From a virus: a stretch of 39,838 nucleotides of DNA. Shown one piece after another: positions 24,679 through 30,947 of the stretch. How positions within the stretch are numbered: position 1 is the first letter of the stretch; every line of letters begins with the position of its first letter. A program made the translations under genes and the position numbers. Location of the stretch: positions 1 to 39,838 of IMG/VR virus record IMGVR_UViG_3300042388_000241. One strand, written 5' to 3'. The notes under the pieces were generated by a model that worked only from the letters and a program-made list of their open reading frames with translations, did no database searches and was not told the origin of the DNA.

Positions 24679-25023
24679 TTAGTTTGCATCAATGCACTTG
24701 ATAACTTCCCATCCGTTCATCCTTGGCTCATCGCTTGGGATAAGGATGCAGAGGTCACCATGCATAGTTTCCCAGCTAAAGATGCCTACCGTGCTCTTAG
24801 GCCCACTACCAAAAACAGGAAGGTCGAGACTTAAATCGATGTAATCTTCGAGCCTCTCGCCACGTTCCTTAAAAAAGGCGTTAGCGTGCCTAAGTGCCCC
24901 AACTAGACCTAGAAGCCCCTTTGCTTCCTTAATGCGCTTTATCTTAGTGCGCGATTGTTTCGCATCCCTATCTTCTCTTAATGCGTCATGCATCGCGGCT
25001 TCGTGTCTATCGTATTCGCCCAT
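24679..25023 (-). CDS. Unknown early protein
   Basis: I choose the ATG at 25023 because AAAGGAG lies 5 bases upstream; an in-frame start at 25047 is less likely. The product has 114 residues. A charged helical N-terminal half (EYDRHEAAMHDALREDRD) is followed by a mixed domain ending in beta-like segments (GDLCILIPSDEPRMNGWEV). No motif is recognised. Confidence 0.72.
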   Translation of the reverse strand: MGEYDRHEAAMHDALREDRDAKQSRTKIKRIKEAKGLLGLVGALRHANAFFKERGERLEDYIDLSLDLPVFGSGPKSTVGIFSWETMHGDLCILIPSDEPRMNGWEVIKCIDAN

Positions 25024-25097
25024 ATGGTCTCCTTTATCCAGCACCACAATCGATGCTTTACAAGCCCCTCAGGGTTAGTGAGGGATAGGTAAAGAAC

Positions 25098-25430
25098 CTA
25101 TATAAGGTTAGCGATAACGATGGGTTTATTACCGTCCGAGCTTCTTGGAGCGGTAAGGGAGTCACGCAATATCTGCTCAGTGTCCAAACGAAGGAAGATT
25201 GGAGAGCTTCCAAGGGGAGATGTGATTAGAAGTCTAATAGACTTTACAAGCTCCTCTACTTGTCCGACTGATTCGGCATTGGTCCAGACATATACAATGT
25301 GCTTGACCTTGGGATCCCCTCTGTCAAAGACATCGGGAGCTCCGTTAAATGTGTGGCTTGCTTCTTCCCATTTCTTAGAGTTGATACGCTTCTTGGTTAA
25401 GACAATGTGCTCATAAACATTCATGCTCAT
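25098..25430 (-). CDS. Unknown protein, first gene of the leftmost early transcript
   Basis: The product has 110 residues; AGGAG lies 7-8 bases before the ATG at 25430. Beta/alpha alternation is visible (NVYEHIVLTKKRI, KHIVYVWTNAESVGQVEELVKS), suggesting a small sandwich domain. The opposite strand also stays open here but lacks a ribosome site and operon context. A good promoter-like sequence precedes this gene. The function is unknown. Confidence 0.72.
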   Translation of the reverse strand: MSMNVYEHIVLTKKRINSKKWEEASHTFNGAPDVFDRGDPKVKHIVYVWTNAESVGQVEELVKSIRLLITSPLGSSPIFLRLDTEQILRDSLTAPRSSDGNKPIVIANLI

Positions 25431-25491
25431 AAACTAATCTCCTAATTGCTAATCATCTAATGTGAAGCAGTTCCCTACCTCACAAGCTAAC

Positions 25492-25519
25492 CTTATACCT
25501 AATCACTGACACTAGTCAA
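25492..25519 (-). promoter_or_regulatory. Leftward early promoter with overlapping inverted repeat
   Basis: On the leftward strand, TTGACT (25519-25514) and TATAAG (25497-25492) are spaced by 16 bases and each match 5/6 of the sigma70 consensus. TGAC-ACTA-GTCA (25507-25518) is an inverted repeat over the -35 box and could be an operator. The promoter would drive the gene at 25430 and those beyond. Confidence 0.6.
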
Positions 25520-25539
25520 CATAAATTTACATGGTAGGT

Positions 25540-25584
25540 AAAAAAAAGGTGGGGTGAAAAATACCGCCCCCCCGCCCTACCTAC
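25540..25584 (-). terminator. Leftward rho-independent terminator-like hairpin
   Basis: Read leftward, GGCGGGG (25576-25570) can pair with CCCCACC (25554-25548) with one mismatch, followed at once by eight T (25547-25540). An outer repeat GTAGGTA/TACCTAC (25534-25540 and 25578-25584) encloses it. It would stop leftward transcripts from the intergenic region before the early promoter. Confidence 0.6.
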
Positions 25585-25784
25585 TATTAAGCTATCGCTC
25601 ATTCATCGGCAAAGCTTTAGAGAATAATTGAGGCTCTATCGATGCGGTTATTTTTATGTAACTAGCTTCTTTTGAGAGAAAGATAAGCTTGCTTAGTCAA
25701 AACGCTATGAGAAACAAAAGCCTTGTTTGTACCCCCTTTCCCTCTAAGTGCTTAATATTACTGATCCGGTAATGGTGAGGGAGT

Positions 25785-25835
25785 GGATAAGCTCGGGGAT
25801 CTATATACCGTATAGGTCAAGATGCAAGCTTATCC
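25785..25835. repeat. Nested palindrome (two stacked hairpins)
   Basis: GGATAAGCT (25785-25793) and AGCTTATCC (25827-25835) form a perfect 9-base inverted repeat. Inside it GATCTATA (25798-25805) and TATAGGTC (25811-25818) form a second 8-base stem with one G-T pair and a 5-base loop. Two stems in line suggest a folded RNA or a protein-binding cruciform. Confidence 0.7.
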
Positions 25836-26200
25836 AGTATCCGTATAAAGGAGCCGGTCACGGATTTAACGTCTGGCACACATAAGGTTTGGCAGGTTAT
25901 CGAGTCTCCAATTACGCCAGCGATGGGCCACGCTTCAAAAAGCATGGAACAACTAAGGGAATCTCCACAACGTTAATTGCAGAGGCCTTCTCTAGCCCCC
26001 CCGAGGCAGGCTAGACACTATAGGTTATGGTTTATGATGGTTTACCTAAATCCCATCTCGGCGTTGCGCAGGGCCCTATTTCAGCCAGTCTTGCAACGTG
26101 TGGTGCCATGTTCTCTCTACTCCCTATTTACCCCTAGACAAGGCGACTCGGCAAGGGCAATATCAGCTTAACCTGTGTCTCTCACATGTTCTCTACTTGG

Positions 26201-26242
26201 AAGGGTCTAACACCGCACTAAACCGCGTTGTTAGGCCCTTTT
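26201..26242 (+). repeat. 12-base inverted repeat followed by a short T run
   Basis: AAGGGTCTAACA (26201-26212) pairs with TGTTAGGCCCTT (26229-26240) at all 12 positions counting one G-T pair; the loop is 16 bases. Four T follow from the stem end (26239-26242). It could be a weak terminator or a helix of a structured RNA. Confidence 0.65.
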
Positions 26243-26310
26243 GAGTGTCTACAGCATACCCATAGATAATACCTATAAGACCCATAGAGAAAATGAATGA
26301 GACTAGGCGA

Positions 26311-26358
26311 GGCAATCGCGGGTAGTTGCCTGCGCCAATCAACTAACCCGATTGCGCC
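26311..26358. repeat. Long imperfect inverted repeat
   Basis: GGCAATCGCGGGTAGTTG (26311-26328) and CAACTAACCCGATTGCGCC (26340-26358) are near-complementary over 18-19 bases with small bulges, around an 11-base loop. It is one of the longest stems in the region. Confidence 0.7.
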
Positions 26359-26430
26359 CCCGAAATGGCAACGGCACAGAAACGTGTTATCGACACATTT
26401 CAAGGCTAATAAGCACCACAATGCACAGGG

Positions 26431-26499
26431 GGCCTGTTTCCCCATGCGCCCAATGGCTTACTAAACCAGTTTTAGAAAACTGATTAACTAAAGCAGGCC
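26431..26499. repeat. Nested inverted repeats
   Basis: CAGTTTT (26467-26473) and AAAACTG (26476-26482) form a 7-base stem with a 2-base centre. GGCCTG (26431-26436) and CAGGCC (26494-26499) enclose it. CCTAGG-like and AGGCC/GGCCT repeats follow directly up to about 26515. Confidence 0.6.
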
Positions 26500-26551
26500 C
26501 GTTTTTCTAGGCCTTTACCCCCTATTCGCGTTCGCGCGCGTGGCTCAGCCA

Positions 26552-26630
26552 GCCCACCCCTCCCCCCGGTCAGGCCGCCAGCGGGGGGTGGGCGCGCGCC
26601 ATAGTACCCGCGCCTAGATTTTTTCTTTTT
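26552..26630 (+). terminator. GC-rich stem and rightward terminator-like T run
   Basis: GCCCACCCC (26552-26560) pairs perfectly with GGGGTGGGC (26585-26593). An alternative stem GGCGCG (26591-26596) with CGCGCC (26609-26614) shares three bases with it and is followed by a T-rich run (26619-26630). The two stems exclude each other, which resembles a terminator/antiterminator choice. It may end an RNA made from this region before the late genes. Confidence 0.55.
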
Positions 26631-26702
26631 CCTGCATCGCCTCTAGTTTTTTTTTGGCTGTATAGCCTTGCTGAAAGCTGTCAATTCTTGGAGTCTTGAC
26701 TG

Positions 26703-26909
26703 ATGAAATTGACGGCAAAACCGGTCAAAAAGCGTCGTTATGGTCGTCATGTTAAGACGTTTACGTTGCGTTTGACGTGGGCGCAGCATCGGAAGCTGCA
26801 GATTTTGTGTTTTGAGTTAGGCATTTCCCAGTCTGATTTTATGCGTAAGACGCTTGGGGTAGCTTTGAAGAACGTGGATTTGGACAAGCCTGTTCGGGGG
26901 ATTAAGTGA
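26703..26909 (+). CDS. Ribbon-helix-helix DNA-binding protein
   Basis: The product has 68 residues. A basic N terminus (KPVKKRRYGRH) is followed by a TFTLRLT strand (residues 19-25) and two helices (residues 27-38 and 42-56, with a GISQSDF turn). This is the Arc/MetJ-type layout in which paired strands contact DNA. GGAG lies 9 bases before the ATG. It is the first gene of the rightward block and directly follows the structured intergenic region, so it may autoregulate or control late transcription. That role is inferred. Confidence 0.78.
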   Translation: MKLTAKPVKKRRYGRHVKTFTLRLTWAQHRKLQILCFELGISQSDFMRKTLGVALKNVDLDKPVRGIK

Positions 26910-27202
26910 TGAGGTGGCAGGTTGAGTTGCAGGAGCTCTTGGTTAATGGGATGCGGTATTGTTTTAAGCCTGTAGGTGGGAGGTTCCCTGAGTTAGATGA
27001 GGATGAGTTAGTGGGTAGTCCTGAGGAGGCTGGTTTTTTGGATAGGTTGGAGGGGCTCATTAACGACTTAAGGAAGAAGGCGTTTTACCGGGGTTATGAG
27101 ATGGGCGCTAGGGATGCGGCGCTGGATGGGGGTTTTGAGTTTGACGTTGATGTGGCCAAGTTTGGTGCATCTAGGGCTTGGGAAGAGGTGGAGGCTGAGT
27201 GA
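26909..27202 (+). CDS. Unknown protein
   Basis: The ATG at 26909 overlaps the previous stop (TGATG) and has GGGGG 8 bases upstream; a GTG at 26906 is also possible. The product has 97 residues, strongly acidic, with a helical C-terminal half. The DNA is very rich in G and T on the coding strand compared with genes after 28.4 kb. The function is not recognised. Confidence 0.72.
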   Translation: MRWQVELQELLVNGMRYCFKPVGGRFPELDEDELVGSPEEAGFLDRLEGLINDLRKKAFYRGYEMGARDAALDGGFEFDVDVAKFGASRAWEEVEAE

Positions 27203-27801
27203 TTAGGTTATCGGCTAGGGAGTTAGCGTTATTTGGGGTTAATGGTTTTCAGGCGATGCAGAAGCCTGATGAGTTAGAGGCTCTGCTGATGATAGTGGAG
27301 AGTTTGGCGCCTAAGGTTGTGGTTGAGATTGGGGTTGGTAAGGGTGGGACGGCGTGGTGTTGGAGTAAGTTTTCGTCTGTGGAGAAGCTTATTCTTATAG
27401 ACCTTCCCGGTGGTCCTTGGGGTGGTGGCCCTACGAAGGAGAGTGTTGAGTACATAGCGGCTAATACCTCTGCCCACGTTCATTTTATAGCTGGGCATTC
27501 TCTTAATTCGGAGACGATGGCTGCGGTTAAGAAGAGTCTTGGGGATGACCCTGTAGATTTCCTGATGATTGATGGGGATCATTCGTATGAGGGTGTGAGG
27601 GCTGATTTTGACCTATACGAGGATTTGGTGAAGGCGGATGGGTTGATAGCCTTCCATGATATTTGTGAGCATCCAGCGGAAGCTAAGTGCAATGTGAAGC
27701 GCTTTTGGGACCAGCTTAAGGGGATGTATGCGCCTGATAGGGTAGCTGAGTTTATCTCTGAGCCTCAGAACTGGGGCGGCATAGGGGTGATTAAGACATG
27801 A
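27199..27801 (+). CDS. Class I SAM-dependent methyltransferase (MT-24/CmcI-like)
   Basis: The product has 200 residues from a GTG overlapping the upstream stop (GTGA), with GGAGG just before. Motif I VEIGVGKGGT (residues 42-51) binds SAM. FLMIDGDHSYEGVRADF (121-137) gives Asp125, Asp127 and His128, typical of metal-aided O-methyltransferases of the CmcI/rhamnosyl-methyltransferase group. AFHDI (151-155) follows. The full domain is present. Members methylate hydroxyls on sugars or small molecules. With two glycosyltransferases in this genome, sugar methylation is a reasonable inference; the actual acceptor is unknown. Confidence 0.85.
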   Translation: MIRLSARELALFGVNGFQAMQKPDELEALLMIVESLAPKVVVEIGVGKGGTAWCWSKFSSVEKLILIDLPGGPWGGGPTKESVEYIAANTSAHVHFIAGHSLNSETMAAVKKSLGDDPVDFLMIDGDHSYEGVRADFDLYEDLVKADGLIAFHDICEHPAEAKCNVKRFWDQLKGMYAPDRVAEFISEPQNWGGIGVIKT

Positions 27802-28205
27802 CTCTCCCCAAGGTTGGTAGCAGGGAGTTATTCGTCAAGGAGGTGACTCTGCCTCTTTCTACTTCTGCCATCTTAGGAAACGGCATTGACGCTACTACTC
27901 TTCCTGAGGGACACCTTTCTTGCCCTCAGTGCAAAGGGCACCTGTGGGAAGCGTGGGTTTACATGGACGCGCACCGGGTGGAGATGGGGTGCCGCAAGTG
28001 TAACTGGAACTGCAGAATCCTTTTTCCTATGGACGTGGTTTTCCCTAACTCTGGCAGGTGGAGTTGTAAGAAGCATCCTGACTTAGGGGTGGTGCTTATT
28101 CACAATGTGGATGTGATTAACATTGGGTGTGAGAGGTGCTACCGGGATATTACTTTTAAGCTGAGAAAGGCTCAGGGGTTAATTTTAGCGGAGGATTTAG
28201 ATTGA
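27798..28205 (+). CDS. Unknown protein with two zinc-binding pairs
   Basis: The product has 135 residues, coupled by ATGA overlap to the methyltransferase. Cys42/Cys45 with Cys65/Cys68 form one zinc-ribbon-like site. Cys90, His93 and Cys111/Cys114 form a second. Between them are beta-like aromatic segments. Paired ribbons suggest nucleic-acid or protein binding. No family is recognised. Confidence 0.75.
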   Translation: MTLPKVGSRELFVKEVTLPLSTSAILGNGIDATTLPEGHLSCPQCKGHLWEAWVYMDAHRVEMGCRKCNWNCRILFPMDVVFPNSGRWSCKKHPDLGVVLIHNVDVINIGCERCYRDITFKLRKAQGLILAEDLD

Positions 28206-28444
28206 ATAAGTTCATTGTGTACCGGCATTCGTCTGGGGAGTTTTGTTTTATTAAGAGAAGCAGCATTTCTTCTTTTAAGCCTGAGTTCATTTCTAAGTTT
28301 CAGTACCGGATTATGGTTACGGCTGATGGGAAGGAATTTATTGCGGCTGAGTCTGAGAGCATGGAAGCTGCTGAGGCTTGGATTATGGCTCAGATTAGGC
28401 TGATTGAAGAGAGTGAGGCGCCTGCTCAGGGAGCTAAGAAGTAG
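28202..28444 (+). CDS. Small unknown protein with TTG start
   Basis: The product has 80 residues. The TTG at 28202 overlaps the previous stop (TTGA) and has GGAGG (28190-28194) 7 bases upstream, which decides this start. Beta-like segments (KFIVYRHSSGEFCFIKRSSI) are followed by an Ala/Glu helix. The function is unknown. Confidence 0.7.
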   Translation: MNKFIVYRHSSGEFCFIKRSSISSFKPEFISKFQYRIMVTADGKEFIAAESESMEAAEAWIMAQIRLIEESEAPAQGAKK

Positions 28445-28798
28445 ATGGAGGAGGAGAAGTCTTTAGTCACTTTAGAGAAGGAGCAGCATGATCTCCAAGT
28501 TTCCCAAGCCAGAAGCCTTGAAGTTCTTTCGCAGGGAATCTCAGATATCGCAGCTTTCCTCACTGGCGGTGGGCTTAGTGAGCTCTTATCGGGATACGCT
28601 AAATCCAGCGCTTCAACAGCAATCCTCGGAGGTCTGGCAGCGCATGATGGACGAAACGCTCTCGATGCTAGAGTACTGGGACAGAACGCTCTCGAAGTCG
28701 TCGAGCAAGTACTCAAAGTGCACGATAAGTTCCATGAGCGACTTTCGGCGAAAGAGCCGAGGGACTCCGAAATAAAACCTGCTCCTAAAGAGGACTAA
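28445..28798 (+). CDS. Unknown helical protein containing a nested second reading frame
   Basis: The product has 117 residues and starts directly after the previous stop. A charged helical N terminus (about 1-35) is followed by a Gly/Ala/Leu-rich middle (FLTGGGLSELLSGYA, residues about 39-53) and a helical, charged C terminus. The stop overlaps the next start by one base (TAATG). A second 95-codon frame lies entirely inside it. Which frame is the main gene is uncertain, but this one maintains the operon spacing on both sides. Confidence 0.68.
   Translation: MEEEKSLVTLEKEQHDLQVSQARSLEVLSQGISDIAAFLTGGGLSELLSGYAKSSASTAILGGLAAHDGRNALDARVLGQNALEVVEQVLKVHDKFHERLSAKEPRDSEIKPAPKED
28488..28775 (+). 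CDS. Nested alternative-frame ORF, possible small protein
   Basis: A 95-residue product is encoded in the +1 frame wholly inside the 117-residue gene. AAGGAG (28478-28483) lies 4 bases before its ATG, a better signal than that of the enclosing gene. The sequence looks protein-like, with a basic N terminus (SKFPKPEALKFFRRE), a helical part containing VWQRMMDETLSMLEYWDR, and a Ser/Lys-rich C terminus. It may be a real overprinted gene or chance. No family is recognised. Confidence 0.45.
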   Translation: MISKFPKPEALKFFRRESQISQLSSLAVGLVSSYRDTLNPALQQQSSEVWQRMMDETLSMLEYWDRTLSKSSSKYSKCTISSMSDFRRKSRGTPK

Positions 28799-29499
28799 TG
28801 ACCGGTAAGATTTACATTGAGAACTACGAGGGGAAGCATAATACCCCAGAGCGTTATAAGGCGTGGGACAACCTAGGGCTTTATAAGAACCTATCCACCG
28901 TGTGGGTTACTCCTACCCGTGGCACCTGCGGGACGCGCGTTGCCTTTTCTTGGGCTGCAGTGCAGGGAGCTGCTAATACGCCGCTCTGCAGAATATGCGT
29001 GGAAGGCTTTGAGGTAGGGAAAGCCTACAATGAGGCGATTGTTCAAATACTCTCTTCTCCTCAGCTCTCTAAGTTTCAGTACCTGCTTACGGTAGAGGAG
29101 GATAATACGCCCCCTCCTGACGGGCTTATTAAGCTCTACGAGTCTATTCAGAAGTATGACGTGGTGGGCGGTCTTTACTGGATTAAGGGAGAGGCCGGAG
29201 TCCCGATGATTTGGGGAGACCCCAAGGAGCCCGGCACCTACGTTCCCCAAGTACCTGTCTTAGACACGGTGCAGGAATGTAACGGGTTAGGTATGGGCTT
29301 TTCTCTCTTTCGTATGGACATCTTTAGAAACCCCGGCTTTGAGTTTGGGCAGTGGTTCAAGACGCTGAGCGACGGCAAAAACATGATGACTCAGGACCTG
29401 TACTTCTTCAAACGGGCGCAGGAGCTAGGCTACAAGTTCGCGTGCGATACGCGCGTGAGAGTTGGACATTACGATCAAGCTTCGGGGGTTATATGGTAA
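28798..29499 (+). CDS. GT-A-type (GT2-like) glycosyltransferase
   Basis: The product has 233 residues. After strand/helix alternation, YLLTVEEDNTPPPDGL (residues about 95-110) gives an acidic EED near the sugar-nucleotide site, equivalent to the DxD of GT-A enzymes. GGLYWIKGEAGVPMIWG, a CNGLGMGFSLFR segment and a closing TQDLYFFKRAQELGYKF with a later His (VGHYD) follow the order usual in phage and bacterial GT2-like proteins. The acceptor is unknown. It lies between methyl-transfer genes, suggesting a sugar-decorating set. Confidence 0.78.
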   Translation: MTGKIYIENYEGKHNTPERYKAWDNLGLYKNLSTVWVTPTRGTCGTRVAFSWAAVQGAANTPLCRICVEGFEVGKAYNEAIVQILSSPQLSKFQYLLTVEEDNTPPPDGLIKLYESIQKYDVVGGLYWIKGEAGVPMIWGDPKEPGTYVPQVPVLDTVQECNGLGMGFSLFRMDIFRNPGFEFGQWFKTLSDGKNMMTQDLYFFKRAQELGYKFACDTRVRVGHYDQASGVIW

Positions 29500-29957
29500 A
29501 AATAGCATTCACTTACGGCACACTGCCAAAGGAAGGTTTTGAGAGCTGCGTTCCTACAGTTACCGCTCACTTAAAGGATGAGTCGGTGGACGAAATTGTA
29601 GGCGACTACGTTATTGAGAAGGTTCCTAACCTTATTCTCTTCATTGAAGAGTGCTACAGAATCCTTCGTCCGGGCGGCAAGGCTGTCTTTACTTCACCTA
29701 ACGCAGCTTCTTCTACTGCGTGGATATCTCCCCTTACGGTGCGCGGCATCTGTGAATCAACGCTTAACTTCTCCTCCAAGGAGTGGCGTGAGCAGTACAA
29801 GTTTACTGACTACACGATGCGCGCTGACTTTGATGTGACTGGTCAGTTTGTAGTTGACCAAGAGGCTCTTGCTCGTAGTGATGAAGCAAAAAACTTCTGG
29901 CTCAAGCGCTACATGAACGTAGCTCAAGGCATCATATTTACTCTTACTAAAAAGTAA
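29493..29957 (+). CDS. Partial-type methyltransferase domain lacking the SAM-binding loop
   Basis: I choose the ATG at 29493, overlapping the glycosyltransferase stop by 7 bases, with GGGGG upstream. The product has 154 residues. It shows the second half of a class I methyltransferase: VDEIVGDYVIEKVPN, EECYRILRPGGKAVFTSPN (residues about 52-70) and the downstream helices. The glycine-rich motif I (E/DxGxGxG) expected upstream is absent, and the N terminus is only about 35 residues long. It may be a degenerate or partner-dependent enzyme, or a truncated capture. Activity on its own is doubtful. Confidence 0.72.
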   Translation: MVKIAFTYGTLPKEGFESCVPTVTAHLKDESVDEIVGDYVIEKVPNLILFIEECYRILRPGGKAVFTSPNAASSTAWISPLTVRGICESTLNFSSKEWREQYKFTDYTMRADFDVTGQFVVDQEALARSDEAKNFWLKRYMNVAQGIIFTLTKK

Positions 29958-29960
29958 TTT

Positions 29961-30221
29961 GTGAAAAACAAAGTTAAGCCAGTTAACCAAGCGGCGCTCC
30001 TTGAGAAGTACATAAAGCGTCTTGTCAGTAAGCAGCCTCAGTGGATGAGGAGTCTGTTTAGTGATGAGCGCGTGGTGTTCTGCGTAGAGGATGACATGTC
30101 TTTTGTCTTAGCTTTTTCTAAAGACTTAGCTCCCACCACTAAAGAAAGAGTCAGGCAGCGCGTTGCTGCGTACATGGAGAAGTTTCCTTGCTCTATTTTG
30201 CAGGAGACGGTTGTCCAATGA
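29961..30221 (+). CDS. Small unknown protein
   Basis: The product has 86 residues from a GTG at 29961, without a strong ribosome site. The basic helical N terminus (KNKVKPVNQAALLEKYIKRL) is followed by a beta-like centre (ERVVFCVEDDMSFVLAFS) and a helix. It overlaps the next gene by 4 bases. The function is unknown. Confidence 0.68.
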   Translation: MKNKVKPVNQAALLEKYIKRLVSKQPQWMRSLFSDERVVFCVEDDMSFVLAFSKDLAPTTKERVRQRVAAYMEKFPCSILQETVVQ

Positions 30222-30472
30222 GAAAGGAAGAAGAGCTTGCTTACATTCTAAAGTGCTTTGAAGAATCTATCCTTGAGAAGTTCGGGAAAGAAATTCCCAT
30301 GGCAGAGTTCAAAGAAGCTTTTCAGCAAGAAAGGGCAAAAAGGCTTAGGGCTTTTGTTGAAAATAAGCTTGGTCATTTAAAAGACAATGACTTTATCAGG
30401 CTTGCAGATATGGCGATTAAGCCACCTGCTCTGCCGGAGGCCGCTGAGCGTGGTAGACAAAAGAAGAGCTAA
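30218..30472 (+). CDS. Small unknown helical protein upstream of terminase
   Basis: I choose the ATG at 30218, which overlaps the previous stop (ATGA); AGGAG is 11 bases upstream. The product has 84 residues, nearly all helical and charged, with a KPPALPEAAERGRQKK tail. It overlaps the small terminase gene by 23 bases. The function is unknown. Confidence 0.68.
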   Translation: MRKEEELAYILKCFEESILEKFGKEIPMAEFKEAFQQERAKRLRAFVENKLGHLKDNDFIRLADMAIKPPALPEAAERGRQKKS

Positions 30473-30947
30473 TTGGGAGAGAACTCCCGAGTGGCAGCGC
30501 ACCGTTGATAGAGTCCTTAAGTGCAAAGAAAAGGGCCTTGAGATGGATGCGATAGTGGCGCTTGTAGGAGAAGATAAGCACGCGGTTAAGCGCATTATTG
30601 AAGATGAAGAGCTGGCGGATGAGCGCGCGCGTGAGGAGTTCGATAGGAAAGTCCCCACCATACAGAATATAATTTCTTTGTCTCTAGGCGCTATTAACGA
30701 CACGCTTAAGGACATGTCTCTTGATGATGAGCTCCGCAAAAGAATGCTCGGCAAAGTCTCTGACGTGGCGCTTTTGGTGAAGGCAGTTGAGTCTTTAAAT
30801 ACGCTTCTTCGTTTGGAGCTTGGCAAATCTACGCAGAACATTGCGGTTAAGAATTCTTATCAGCAGACAAGACAAGTCTTGCAAGAGATAGCAAAGGTTG
30901 ACCCTGTTTTTGATTATCCCACTCTCCCAGAAGGGGATAAGGAATGA
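30450..30947 (+). CDS. Small terminase subunit (TerS)-like
   Basis: I choose the GTG at 30450, with GGAGG 9 bases upstream; longer starts run back through the previous gene. The product has 165 residues. An N-terminal helical part resembles a helix-turn-helix (EKGLEMDAIVALVGEDKHAV, about residues 24-43). A long coiled-coil middle and an extended C-terminal tail (KVDPVFDYPTLPEG) follow, which is the TerS plan of DNA-binding, oligomerisation and TerL-contact parts. It overlaps the large terminase start by 4 bases. The call rests on architecture and position. Confidence 0.75.
   Translation: MVDKRRANWERTPEWQRTVDRVLKCKEKGLEMDAIVALVGEDKHAVKRIIEDEELADERAREEFDRKVPTIQNIISLSLGAINDTLKDMSLDDELRKRMLGKVSDVALLVKAVESLNTLLRLELGKSTQNIAVKNSYQQTRQVLQEIAKVDPVFDYPTLPEGDKE

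Larger units (their letters stand above)
25520..26702. other. Gene-free, hairpin-rich region between the divergent gene blocks
   Basis: About 1.2 kb holds no convincing gene. The open frames present (up to 75 codons) lack ribosome sites, have unnatural composition and run over the palindromes. The stretch contains at least six strong inverted repeats, a T-run terminator facing left at its left edge and another facing right at its right edge, and patches of high C and high A/T. Strand composition of genes switches on either side. It may contain the replication origin, a large structured RNA, or both. No tRNA was found by eye. Confidence 0.7.

Noticed and set aside
25120-25416. 98-codon rightward frame opposite the gene at 25098-25430
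   Set aside because: The leftward gene has AGGAG and a good promoter; the rightward frame has neither.
25977-26171. 64-codon open frame in the intergenic region
   Set aside because: No ribosome site, unnatural composition (many Arg, Pro, Leu), and not in any operon.
26218-26445. 75-codon leftward open frame
   Set aside because: It runs through two long inverted repeats, is rich in Cys and Trp without pattern, and has no ribosome site.
25520-26702. CRISPR array or tRNA genes in the intergenic region
   Set aside because: No regularly spaced identical repeats and no cloverleaf with a TTCGA-type T-arm were found by eye.
26697-26725. Hammerhead-like core CTGATGA followed by a small hairpin
   Set aside because: The required GAAA after the stem and the flanking helices are missing; the ATG within it is the start of the ribbon-helix-helix gene.
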